64,000 bases of DNA from NCBI RefSeq assembly GCF_024166365.1, contig NC_064820.1:139458001-139522000 (forward strand), written 5' to 3'. Shown here one piece after another: positions 35,335 through 47,902 of this stretch. Made by a program: the position numbers and the translations under genes. A model generated the notes under the pieces. It was not told the origin of the DNA. It made no database searches and was given only the letters and a program-made list of their open reading frames with translations. The first letter of the stretch is position 1, and the number at the start of each line of letters is the position of its first letter. Source of the DNA: Elephas maximus indicus (Eukaryota; Chordata; Mammalia; Proboscidea; Elephantidae).

Positions 35335-35560
35335 TAGTAGCACAAGCTCTGGAGTCAGACAGCCTAGGCTTTAACCCCAGCTCCACAACTTACTAGCTGT
35401 GTATTTTTCAACAAGTCCTCTGTTTTTAAGCCCAAGTTTCCTTATCTGTAAAATGGGGGTAAGAGCTCCTACCTTCTAGAGTTGCTTTGAAGAAGAGACA
35501 AGATATTCCACAAAGAGCGATTACAAAGCTTATTAAACTAAAGACACTGTGCAGCCTTTC
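35335..35560 (+). repeat. MIR SINE
   Basis: Shows the MIR core and 3' layout: 'gctctggagtcagacagcct', 'acttactagctgtgt', 'tttccttatctgtaaaatgg'. Confidence 0.85.
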
Positions 35561-35594
35561 AAAATACTTTAAATAAATGATCACTGGCATAAAG

Positions 35595-35807
35595 GATCCC
35601 TGGTGGTGCAGTGGTTAAAGCACTCAGCTGCTAACCAAAAGGTTGATGGTACTAACACACCAGCTATTCCGTGGGAGAAAGATGTGGCGGTCTGCTTCTC
35701 TAAAGATTTACAGCCTTGGAAATCCTATGGGGCAGTTCTACTCTGTCCTATAGGGTCCAACTATGAGTCAGAATCAACTCGACAGCAATAGGTCTGGTTT
35801 TTGGTTT
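35595..35807 (+). mobile_element. AfroSINE, long variant
   Basis: It contains an extra middle segment ('gagaaagatgtggcggtctg' and 'ctgcttctctaaagatttac') absent from the short form. A related segment occurs at 51378-51572. Head and tail are present. Confidence 0.85.
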
Positions 35808-36982
35808 CACTTAAAAATAATAAACCTTAATTTGAGTCAATACATTCTCACAATACTTCAGTTCAGACTTTAGTTCTGAGGTCTGGCTGTGGTTTGTCTC
35901 CACTGACCATGCCAGGTGCCCACAGGGCTAGTTTCCAGGGACTAGAGGTTTCGGAGATTCCCTCTCCCTTTTTTTTTTTTTCTCTAAAAGAGCAAGAACT
36001 TCCTACAGGGAATGCAAAGCCAACCTAGCAATCATATTGTATCAATCAGAACTCTCAGTTACAAGGAAAGATTAACATTACTCAAACTGGCTAAAGAAAA
36101 AAAAAAAACAAAAACAAATGTATTAGTTCTTGAAACTGAAGAAGTCCAGGGGAAGGCTGACTCCAGGCATGGCTGAAACTACAGCCTAAGATGATAGCAT
36201 CAGGACTCTCTTTCCATGTCTTGGCCCTGCTTTCCAAATTGGCTTCTTTCTCAGGCTGGTCCTCTCCTTGCAGAAGCACATTAGCTTGCAGAAGCTCCAG
36301 ACTCATGTCTTCATTGTTTCAAGTCCAGTGGGAAGAAAGAGTGCATATACCAAGCAGCAGTTCCTTAATGATCTACAGTTGAGCCTGATTGTATGACAGC
36401 ATTATGTATTAACCCTGAATCAATCACCGTGGCCAAGGGGATAAAAAGCTTTTATTGGCTAGAGATAGGTCAAGGTAACATGTGGATTGAAAGCTGCAGG
36501 CGGGTGGTACCCCTAACATAAAATCAAGGTGCTGTTAACAGCAGAATGAGAGATGGATGCTGGGCAACAAAAGCAAATGAAAACAATAGGTCTTAATGTC
36601 CTATAAATCTGACCAGACCATATATACTCCTAACTAAACTCCATGCACATGGAGTGACAAGACACAACACTAGAAATCGGGACAATCCGTAAAATCCAGG
36701 TCAGATAACCACTGCCAAAATATAAGACAGAGGTCACTCATTCTGGCAAATTATAGATTTAATCAGTTAGTATAAAGTGTCTCTCACTCAATGACAAAAT
36801 TATGCCAGGGTCCACACCTGTGAATTCAGAGCAATGTAGCAAATGGCAATCATTCCTCTTCCCCACACTCACTTTGTCATGACCTTAGAAATTCCAAGAC
36901 TTAAAACAGAGGAGCCATATAGAGACTAAAGTGGGCAGAGGCGAGTAGGCTCAGAAGTCTTCAGATTACCCTAAAAAGCTAA
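35808..36982. other. Ancient-repeat-like and unrecognised sequence
   Basis: About 36040-36480 has the character of an old interspersed repeat (a '..aaatgtattagttcttgaaactgaagaagtccaggg..'-type start) but I cannot name the family. The rest shows nothing. Confidence 0.35.
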
Positions 36983-39264
36983 CAGAAGAAGAAAGGAGAT
37001 AATAAATATCAGAGGAGAAGTAAATGAAATTGAAAAACAATAGGAAGAATCAACAAAACTAGAAGTTACTTTGTTGACAGGATCAATAAAATTGACAAAC
37101 CACTGGCCAAACTGACAAAAGAAAAAAAATGAGAAGATGCAAATAACCCAAATAAGAAATGAAATGGGTGATATTACAACAGAACCAACCAAGATAAAAA
37201 GGATCATAATAAAATATTATGAAAAATTGTACTCCAACAAATTTGAAAACCTAATATAGACAAATTTCCAGAAATACACTATCTACCTAAACTAACACAA
37301 ATAGAGGTAGAAAATTTAAATAGACCCACACCAAAAGAAGAAATTGAAGATATCATTAAAAAAAAAAAAAAAACTCCCAACAACAACAAAAAATACCCAA
37401 ATGACTTCACTGGAGAGTTCTACCAAGCATTCAGAGAAGAATTGACACAATTCCACTCAAACCCTTCCAGTACATAAAAAAGGAAGGAATACTCCCTAAT
37501 TCATTCTATGAATCCAGCATAACCCTGATACCAATGCTAGGCAAAGATACTGCAAAAAAAGAAAATTAGAGACCAATAGCTCTTATGAATATAGACAGAA
37601 AAATTCTAACCAACAGAATACAATAGTGTACAAAAAAAATAATACAATATGATCAGGTTGAATTCATACCAGGGATACCAGGGTGGTTCAACATTAGAAA
37701 ATCAATCAACATAATTCACCACGTAAATAAAATGAAGGAAAAGAATCACATGATCATCTGCATGGATGCAGAAAGGGCATTTGATAAAGTCCAACATCCT
37801 TTCTTGATAAAAACTCTCAGCCAAATGAGAATGGAAGGGAAATTCCTCAACATAATTAAGGGCATGTATTTTATGCAAAGCCAACAGCCAACATTATTCT
37901 TAACGGAGAAAGATTGAAAGCATTCCCCTTGAGAACGGGAGCAAACAAGGATGCCCATTATGACCACTCTTATTCAATATTGTACTTTAAGTCCTAGCCA
38001 GAGCAATAAGGCAAGAAAGGGAAATAAAGGTAAGGAAGAAGTAAAACTATCCTTGTTCACAAGAGATATGATCCTATACATACAAAATCCCAGAGATTCC
38101 ACAAGAAAGTTACTGGAACTAATAGAAGGGTTCAGCAAAGTGGTAGGGTACAAGATCAACATACAAAAATCAATTGGATTCTTCTATGCTAATAAGGGAA
38201 GCTCTGGAAAGGAAATCAAGAAAACAATACCATTTACAATGGCCCCAAGAGGATGAAATACCTAGGGATAAATCTAACCAGGGGCGTAACACATAAACAA
38301 GGAAAACAACAAAATACTACTGCAAGAAACCAAAAGAGACCTACATAAAAGGAAAAAAACATTCCATGTTCATGGACTGGGTGACTTGAACCTTGTGAAA
38401 ATGTCAATACAACCCAAAGTGATCTAAAAATATAATGCAATCCCATTCCAAATCCCAACAGCATTCTTTGACAAAATGGAAAAACTAACCTCCAATTTTA
38501 TATGGAAAAGAAAAATGCCCTGAATAGCTAAAGCAATATTAAAGAAGAAGAACAGAGTAGGAGGCTTCAAACTATCTGAACTTGGGTTTTACTATACAGC
38601 CACAGTAATCAAAACAGCCTGGTGTTGGTAGACCAGTGGAACAGAACTGAGAACCCAGAAGTAAATCCATCTATCTGTGGACAGCTGACCTTTGACAAAG
38701 GGTCGAAGTCCATTCGATGGGGAAGAGACAGTATCTCTAAGAAATGGTGCTAATAAAACTGGGTATCCATTTGCAGAAAAATGAAACAGAATCAATACAC
38801 CATACACAAAAACTAACTCAAAATGGATCAAAAACCTAAAATTGAAACCTGAAACTATAAAGCTCCTGGAAAATAATAAAGGGACAAAGCTAAGCATCCT
38901 AATTTTTGGCATAAATACACTATTAAACACAACTAAAAATGCATGAGCAACAGAAGATAAACTAGATAACTAGGACCTGCTAAAAATTAAATACTTATGC
39001 TCATCAAAAGACTTTACCAAAAGAGTAAAAAGAGAGCCTACAGACTAGGAAAAAAAAACTGGTAATGACATATCTGACAAGGGTCTAATCTCTAAAATAT
39101 GTAGAAAATGTCAACAACTCAAAAACAAAAAAACAAAATCCAATCAAAAAATGGACAAAGGACTGAACAGACACTTAACCAAAGAGGACATTCAGGTGGC
39201 TAACAGACACATAAAGAGATGCTCATGATCATTAGCCATTAAAGAGATGCAAATCAAAACTACA

Positions 39265-42200
39265 GGGAGAGGACTTTCAGCCAAAATGGCTCCATAGACA
39301 GAAGCACCATGCCGTCCCTCCACAGCAAAGACCCAAAACACTAAGTAAAACAGAGACAAACATCAGTCCTGGAACCTGAAGTGTCAAATGAAGAGACAAA
39401 GAACTCAACCAAGGACTGAATAGAATAAGAAACGGACAGAAAACAGAGAGCGAGGAGAGATACATGCAGAGATCCCCTAACAGCTAACACAGCACAGATT
39501 CGCCATCTTGGACTCCTGTAGGAGATCGGCGGACAGGGGGCATGAGAAAGCAGCTTCTAGAAGCACTCAGCAGGAGACAGAGCACTGGGTAGCCAGCAAT
39601 ACATGCTTTCCCACTCCCCATCCTCTCCATGCTGCTCTACTTCCATACCTACTGGCTGGCTACAGTGCCTCAGCCATGCAGGAAGTGCAGTGTCTATGCT
39701 GCCTGCATTTGCTCACCCACATCAGAGACCGATGGACAGGGAGTACTGGAAAGCAGCCTCACAAAGTTCTAAGCAGGAGACAGAGCACCAGCTCCAGACA
39801 CCACAACCTCCCCACTCCTTCCTGCCCACCTGTACCGTGCCCGGAACACTACACCCTCAAGCAGCACAGACACAACCTACTGGAACCTGCCCACCAATAC
39901 TTCTCGGCCTGCCTAGTCGGCCTTACTACTTGACACAAATAACCTATCCCAGCCCCTACTCTTCAACTGGACCTGTCCTGCTGCACCATAGCTGAGCAAC
40001 TGCCCCTGCCCATTGGACAAGGAGGTGAAAATATTGTGACCACAGATGAGTAGACAACAAAGAATGCACAGCCCGCCTGTTCAGACAAAACCAAATAAAA
40101 CAAAAAAGAACATAACAAGAAGATCTACAATCAATAAATGAAGAAAATAACTACTGAATGTCCTGAAGACAGCAGACAATACAAAAACATATTAAAAAAA
40201 GGGCAGGACGTTTCCAGTAGGCACCCAAAATAAAACACCACATGACTTTCCAGTAGGAGAAAAGCCACTAGAACTACCTGACAGGGAATTCAAATCTCTA
40301 ATACTCAGAACTACCCAAGAGTTGAAGCAAAAAGCAGACATAAATGAGGAAAAAATAGACAAATTCATGGAAAAGGCAGACAATTTCCTGGACAATACGG
40401 ACAAAGAAAAAAAAAGGAAGTATTCGGGAAAATAATACAGTAACAAAATGCCAAAATAAATTCACAACTAGAAATCATACCAAAAAAAACAATTAGAAAT
40501 CCAAAAGATAAACAAAATTTCAGAAAAGTACCGTGTCAAAGAAGGACTTAGGAGCAGGTTTGACAGGATCAGCAAAATTGAAGACAAACACTTGGATACA
40601 ACTCTGAGGAAAAATCAGAAAAAAGGATGAAGAAAGATGAAGAAACTCTGAGATTATGTGGGGTATAATCAAAAACAAAAATTTGCAAGTGATCAGAGAT
40701 CCAGAACACAGGGAGAAAATGGAAAACACAGAGAGGATCACTGAAGATTTGTTGATAGAAAACTTCCCTAACATCATGAAAGATGAAAAGCTGACTATCC
40801 AAGAAGCTCGACAAACACCACATAGGATAGACTCCAAAAGAAAATCACCAAGGCATATCATAATAACACTCGCTAAAACTAAAGACAAAGAAAAAATCCT
40901 ATGAGCAGCTTGAGAAAAACAAGAAGTCACATACAGAGAAGAAACAATAGGATTAAACTATTTGGCAGAAACTATGCAGGCAAGAAGGCAATGGGATGAC
41001 ATATATAAAGCCTTGAAAGAAAAAATTGCCAACCAAGAATAATATATCCTGCAAAACTCTTGTTCAAATATGATGGTGAAATTAGGACATTTCCAGATAA
41101 ATAGAAATTAAGGAAATATGTAAAAACTAAACTAAACTTACAAGAATTATTAAAGGGAGTCCTTTGGTCCGAGAACTGACAACAACAGATCACAGCCTGA
41201 AGCTAGGGGTCAAGATCGCACCAGCCAGATATCAACCTAGGAAATAGACTCTCAAGGACGATCCAAAACCAAAAGACTTACAAGAGGAAACCAGAGAGGT
41301 TAATCTGTAAATGACAACAACATCAGAATAATAAAAGAGGGAATAAGCGGTGTAGATACAGAACTTTCTAATGGAGAGGAAGGCAAAGCGATACCAAGTA
41401 ATAATAGACTACTCAAACCTAGGAAGATAAAGCTAAATTTCAAGGTGACCACAAAGAAAGTTAGCAAACCTACTCATCAAAATAAAGAAAAACACAAAGT
41501 CTCAGTACTTACAAAATCTACAAAAACAAGAGAAATGAAAAAAAAAAAAAACTTACAAAGGAACTCGGCACAAGAGAGTAAGAGTAACAAAGAAAATGTT
41601 AGCACCACAAAAAAAGCACTACAAAATGACAGCAATAAACTCATTTTTAACAACAATTACACTGAATGTAAATGGCGTAAATGCACCCATAAAGAGACAG
41701 TGACAGAACGGGTAAAAAAACAGGATCCATCAATATGCTATCTACAAGAGACACACCTTAGAAACAAAGATGTAAATTTATTAAAATCAATGGATGAAAA
41801 AAATATATCAAGCAAATAACTTCCAAAAAAGAGCAGGAGTGGCAATGCTAATCTCAGATAAAATAGATTTTAAAACAAAATTCACCATAAAAGACAAAGA
41901 AGGGCACAATACAATGATTAAAGGGATGATCCATCATGAAGCATAACCATAATAAACATCTACTCACCCAAAGACGGGGCTCCAAAATACATAAAACAAA
42001 CTCTAACAATACACTGAAAAGAGAAATTGACAGTTACACAATCACAGTAGGAGACTTCAACAAACCATTCTCAGTAAAGGACAGGACATTTAGAAAAATA
42101 CTTAACAAAGATACAGAAGACCTAAACGGCATGATCAGCCAAACTGAGCTCATGGACATATATAGAATACTCCACCCAAGAGCTGCAAAGTACACATTCT

Positions 42201-45200
42201 TTTCCAACAAACATGGAATGTTCTACAGAACAGACAACATCTTAGGCCACAGAGCAACCCTCAACAAAATACAAAATATTGAGATAATACAAAATATCTT
42301 CTCTGACCACAACACCATCAAAGCAGAAATTAACAACAGGTAGAGCAAGGAAAAAATCAGTTACATGGGAACTGAATAACACCCTGCTTAAAAACCACCG
42401 GGTAATAGAAGAAATCAGAGATGGAATAAAAAAATTCCTAGAATCAAAAAAGAATGAAAACACATCATACCAAAACCTTTGGGACACAGCAAAGGCAGTC
42501 TTCAGAGGTCAACGTACAGCAATAGATGCGCATATCAAAAAAGAAGAAAAGGACAAAATCAAAACATTAGCTACACAACTTGAACAAATAGAAATAGAAC
42601 AGCAAAAGAAGCCTGCAGCCACCAGAAGAAAGGAAATAATAGAGATCAAAGCAGAAATAAATGAAATAGAGAATAGAAAAAAAAATCAACAAAACCAAAT
42701 GTTACACAAAATGATGTTGAAAATCTGAACAGACCCATAACAAGAGATTGAAAAGGTAATTAAAAAAAAAAAAAAAAAAAAAACTCCCAACAACAACAAA
42801 AAAGCCCTGCCCCAGGTGGCTTTACTTTGAGTATTCTACCAAACATTCAGAGAAGAGCTTACACCAGCACTACTCAAACTATTCCAGAAAATAGAAAAGG
42901 AAGCAATACTTCCAAATTCATTCTATGAAGCCAGCATAACCCTGATACCAAAACTAGGCAAAGACACCACAAAAAAAAAAAGAAAGAAAGTAAATTACAG
43001 ACCAATACCTCTCATGAATATAGATGCAAAAATTCTCAACAAAATTCTAGCCAACAGAATTCAGCATCATGTCAAAAAAATAATACACCATGACCAAGTA
43101 GGATTCATACCAGGTATGCAAGGATGGTTCAACATTAGAAAATCAATCAACATAATCCACCACATAAATAAAAGGAGAGAAAAGAATCACACGATCATCT
43201 CAACTGATGCAGAAAAGGCATTCGACAAAGTCCAATAACCATTCCTGATAAACTAGGTATAGAAGGGAAATTTCTCAACATAATAAAGGACATCTATGCA
43301 AAACCAACAGTCAATATCGTTCTTAGTGGAGAGAGGCTGAAAACATTCCCTTTGAGAACAAAAACAAAACAAGGATGCCCTTTATCACCACTCCAACTTA
43401 ATATTGTTCTGGAAGTTCTAGTTAGGGCAATAAGGCAAGAAACTGAAATAAAGCGTATCTGAATTGGTAATGGAGAAATTAAACTGACCCTATTTGCAGA
43501 TGAGATGATACTATACATAGAAAACCCAAAAGACTTCATGAGAAAACTACTGGAACTAATAGAAAGATTCAGCAGAGTGGCAGGATACAAGATAACCATA
43601 CAAAAATCAGTGGGATTCCTATACACCAATAAAGAGAATGATGAAAAGGAAATTAGGAAAACAATACCATTTATAATAAGCCCTAAAATAATAATATAGG
43701 AATAAATCTAACCAGGGATGTAAAACCTATACAAAGAAAACTACAAAACACTGCTGAAAGAAACCAAAAAAGATCTACATAAATGGAAAAACATACCATG
43801 CTCACGGATAGGTAGATTCAACATTGTGAAAACGACAATTTTACCCAAAGCAATTTACAAATACAATGCAATGCCGATCCAAATACCAACAACAGTCTTC
43901 AAAGAGATGGAAAAACTAACCACTAACTTTATACGGAAAGGTAAGAAGCCCCAAATAAGCAAAGCACTATTGAAGAAGGTTAAAGTAGAAAGACTCGCAC
44001 TACCTGACCTCAGAACCTACTATATAGCTACAGTAGTCGAAATGGCCTGGTACTGGTATGATAACAGATGCATTGGCCAATGGAACAGAATTGAGAACCC
44101 AGATGTAAATCTATCCACCTATGGCCACCTAATCTTTGACAAGTCCCCAAAATCCATCAAATGTGGAAAAGACAGTTTTTTTAAAAAATGGTGCTGCAAA
44201 ACTCGATGTCCATCTGAAAAAAAAGTCAAACAGGATCCATACCTCACACCATATATAAAAACTAATTCAAAATTGATCAAGACCTAAATATAAAGCCAAA
44301 AACTATGAAGTTCATTGAAGAAAAAATACGATCAACGCTAGAGGCCCTAAAACATGGCATTAACAGGATACAAACCACAACCAACAACACACAAACTCCA
44401 GAAGATAAGCTAGATAACTGGGATCTTCTAAAAATTAAACACTTATGCTCACCAAAAGACTTCACCAAAAGAGTAAGAAGAGAACGTACAGACTGGGAAA
44501 AATTTTTTGGCCATTACAAATCAGGCAAAGGTCTAACCTCTCAAATCTACAAGAAAATTCAACACCTCTACAGCAAAAAGACAAATAATCCAACTAAAAA
44601 ATGGGCAAAGGAAATGAGTAGATACTTCCCCAAAGAAGACATTCAAGTGGCCAACAGACACATGAGGAAATGCTTGTGATCACTAGCCATTAGAGAAATG
44701 CAAATCAAAACCACAATGAGATGCCATCTCACCCTGGCATTACTGGCATGAATTACAAAAAACAAAACAAAATAAAAACAGGAAATAACAAATGTTGGAG
44801 AAGCTGTGGGGAGATCGGAACTGTTATGCACTGCTGGTGGGAATGCAAAATAATATAACCATTTTGGAAAATGATATGGCACTTCCTTAGAAAGCTAGAA
44901 ATAGAAATACCATATGATCCAGCAATCCTACTCCTAGGAATATATCCTAGAGAAATAAGAGTTGTCACAAGAATAGACATATGCACACCCATGTTCATTG
45001 TAGCATTGTTCACAATAGCAAAAAGATGGCAACAACCTAGATGCCAATCAACAGAGGAATGGATAATCAAACAGTAGTACATACACACAATGGAGTACTA
45101 TGCAACAATAAAGAACAATGATGAAGCTGTGAAGCATCTCATAACGTGGATGAATCTGGAGGACATTATGCTGAGTGAAATAAGTCAATCACAAAAGGAC

Positions 45201-45984
45201 AAATATTGTATGAAACCATTACTGTAGAAACTCATGAGAAGGCTTACACACAAAAAGAAACAGTCTTTGATGGTTACAAGGGAGGGAAGAGGTGGGGATG
45301 GAAAAACACTAAATAGACAATAGATAAGTGATAACTTTGGTGAAGAGTAAGACAATACATACCACTGGAGAAGCCAGCACAACTTGTACAAGGCAAGGTC
45401 ATGGAAGCTCCATAGACACACCCAAACTCCCTGAAAGATGGAATTGCTGGGCTGAAGGCTGTGAGGACCATGGTCTCAGGGAACATCTAGCTCAATTAGC
45501 ATAACATAGTTTATAAAGAAAATGTTCTACATTCTACTTTGCTGAGTAGCGTCTGGGGTCTTAAAAGACTGTGAGCTGCCATCTATGATACTCCACTGGT
45601 CTCACCCCATCGGGAGCAAGGAAGAAAGAGAAGAAAACTAAAGATACAAGGGAAAGTTTAGTCCAAAGAACTAATGGACCACATCTACCATGGCCTCCAC
45701 CAGATTGAGTCCAGTACAGCTAGATGGTGCCCGGCTACCACCACAGACTGCTCTGACAGGGATCACAATAGAGGGTCCCAGACAGAGCTGGAGAAAAATG
45801 TAGAACAAAATTTTAAACTAAAAAAGACCAGACTTGCTGACCTGACAGAGACTGGAGAAACCCTGAGAGTATGGCCCCTGGACACCCTTTCAGCTCAGTG
45901 ATGAAGTCATTCCTGAGGTTCACCCTTCATCCAAAGATTAGATAGGTCCATAAAAGAAAACGAGACTAAAGGGGCACACCAGTC
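39265..45984 (+). mobile_element. Near-full-length old L1 (copy C)
   Basis: It begins with a typical L1 5' end ('gggagaggactttcagccaa') and has a 5' UTR with about 203-bp tandem units (39521-39723, then 39724 onward). ORF1 remnants run about 40120-41180 and ORF2 starts at about 41626. ORF2 is broken by frameshifts, an internal deletion near 42700 and an expanded A run (42762-42782). The polymerase box reads A-D-E-M near 43495. The 3' UTR stops at about 45984 without its normal end or poly-A. Confidence 0.82.
39521..39926 (+). promoter_or_regulatory. Tandem 5' UTR units of L1 copy C
   Basis: 'gatcggcggacaggg' (39524 on) and 'gaccgatggacaggg' (39727 on) start two units about 203 bp apart. Both continue with 'aaagcagc', 'agcaggagacagagcac' and 'ccccactcc..cc'-type sequence. 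Confidence 0.65.
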
Positions 45985-47209
45985 AGTGTATGATACCTCT
46001 TTTATAAAAAGTCAAGAATAGGTTTACACACAGAAAATGTTATTTGATGGTTACCAGGGACAGGAGGAGTAGGAAGAATCACTTACTAGGTAGTAGACAC
46101 ATGTTAAATCTGGTGATAGGAAAAGTAATATGGGGGAAATCAGCACAACTTGACCAAGGCAATTGAAGACACTCAGAGGAATGCAAGAATAAAGGACAAC
46201 TATGGTAAATGCTATAACATATACAATTTTGCAACAATGGTAATAACAAAATATGTGAGTGGTTATACAGGTAGATATATATTTTATAACGATGTGGGAA
46301 GGGGTATGGAAGTACGTGCCAATGCATATATAGGTATATTTGTAGGCATATATATATACATGTTTGTATGTGTTGCATATATATTCATATATAAAATAAA
46401 GCACATAGGGGGCACAGTTATGGAGACTTTTTAGACATACCCAAATACGTCATGGGACTGGTTTACTGGGTTTGCAGTTTCAGGACCATAGTTTTGTGGG
46501 ACGACTAGGTGAATCGGCATAACTTAGTTCATAAAGATAATGTTCTACATCTTAGTTTGTTGAGTAACATCTGGGGTCTTAAAAACTTGCGAGTGGCCCT
46601 TTAAGATACAACTATTGGTCTCTTCCTGTCTGGAGGAAAAGAGAGTGAAGGAAACCAAAGATTCAAAGAGGAAATCAGTCCACAGGATGAATGTCCCACA
46701 AGAATCACAGCCTCTTCTAGCCTGAGATAAGAAGAACTAGAAGGTACCTAGCTACCTCTACCAACTGCTCTGACCAGGGACACAATAGATTTACTGAACT
46801 TACAGAAACTTCTAGAAACTAGAAGAACCCCCGAGATTATCGCCCTAAAACACCCATTTAACCTGGAACTGAAGCCATTCACGAACGTCACCTTTCAGCC
46901 AAATAATAGACTGGCCTATAAAATAAACAATAACACCTGTGAGGAATGTGCTTCTTTAAATAATCAACCATAGGAGACCAAATAGTCAACATTTACACAA
47001 AAGCAAAGATGAGAAGGCAAGGAGGGGCAGGGGAACTGGATGGATGGAAATGAGGCAAGCGAGGTAGAAATGGTGAGAGTGCTGACACATTACAGGGATT
47101 GTAACCAATGTCAACAATTTGTGTATGAATAGTTGAATGGGAAATAAATTTGTTGTGTAAACTTTCACCTAAAATGCAACAAAATATTTATTAAAAAAAA
47201 AAAAAAAAG

Positions 47210-47864
47210 AACAGAAAAGCAAGTTTCTGCTCAGATGGTGTCCATAATGGTTTACATATTGTATACATGGAATTTATTAATTAAATCTGCAGCTGAGGAC
47301 AAGAGTTGTGCAGAAGGAAACATCCAATAGCCTTTCTCAGAGCCAGAATCCACCAATCCATCATCCACCATGATCTCAGCCAGGCAGTGGGAATGAGAGG
47401 AATCATTGTTGGAGGAAGCCAGCAGTCTGGTAAGATGGAATTGGGTTTTGCTTGGATGGAACTGTTAGCACATCCCCGGTACCCTTGGCTGGATATGTTT
47501 TTACATTCCAAAACTATAGAGAAAGAGATGTGATGTATAGGTAGTGAATATTTTCCAGATGAAGATTAACATTTTACTCTAAGTATGAATCTTCCTCAAA
47601 TATAAACTACTAATTTAAAATGCCCCAAGGATTGAGGATCAGATTCCCATGCATCAGATTCCTTCATAAAACCGCCTGGATGACAGCTAAAGTACATTTC
47701 TAATTTAAAATTCAACAACTAGAATATTCTTAGGAAAACCAACTGGTAACTACAGAGACACCTCAGCTCAGCCCACACTCAGAATCACCCCATCACCTCC
47801 ATATTCCCTTCCCTACATTACCCAGGTGGTAAATGATGATGATGGTGGTAGTGGTGTTGTCAGC
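47210..47864. other. No recognised feature
   Basis: No gene or clear repeat; a short 'gatgatgatggtggtagtgg' stretch lies near 47835. Confidence 0.45.
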
Positions 47865-47902
47865 AGCAGCTAACAGTAACTGAGCACTTCTATATGCTAG
47901 GC
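47865..47902 (+). repeat. MIR-like left part, split by RTE copy 3
   Basis: 'taactgagcacttctatatg' resembles a MIR 3' region. It continues at about 50157-50290 ('acatgtgctttacatggatt', 'acccccatttaacagatga'). Confidence 0.55.

Larger units (their letters stand above)
36983..47209 (+). mobile_element. Old L1 (copy B), interrupted by copy C
   Basis: 36983-39264 is ORF2 sequence with many lesions (fragments [41 protein letters not shown]), 5' truncated. After copy C it resumes at about 45985 with the end of ORF2 and a 3' UTR to a poly-A at 47191-47208. About 0.5 kb expected between the two halves is missing. Confidence 0.75.

Noticed and set aside
46150-46434. 94-codon frame with transmembrane-like residues
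   Set aside because: Lies in an AT-rich (TATA-like) expansion within an L1 3' UTR; low complexity.
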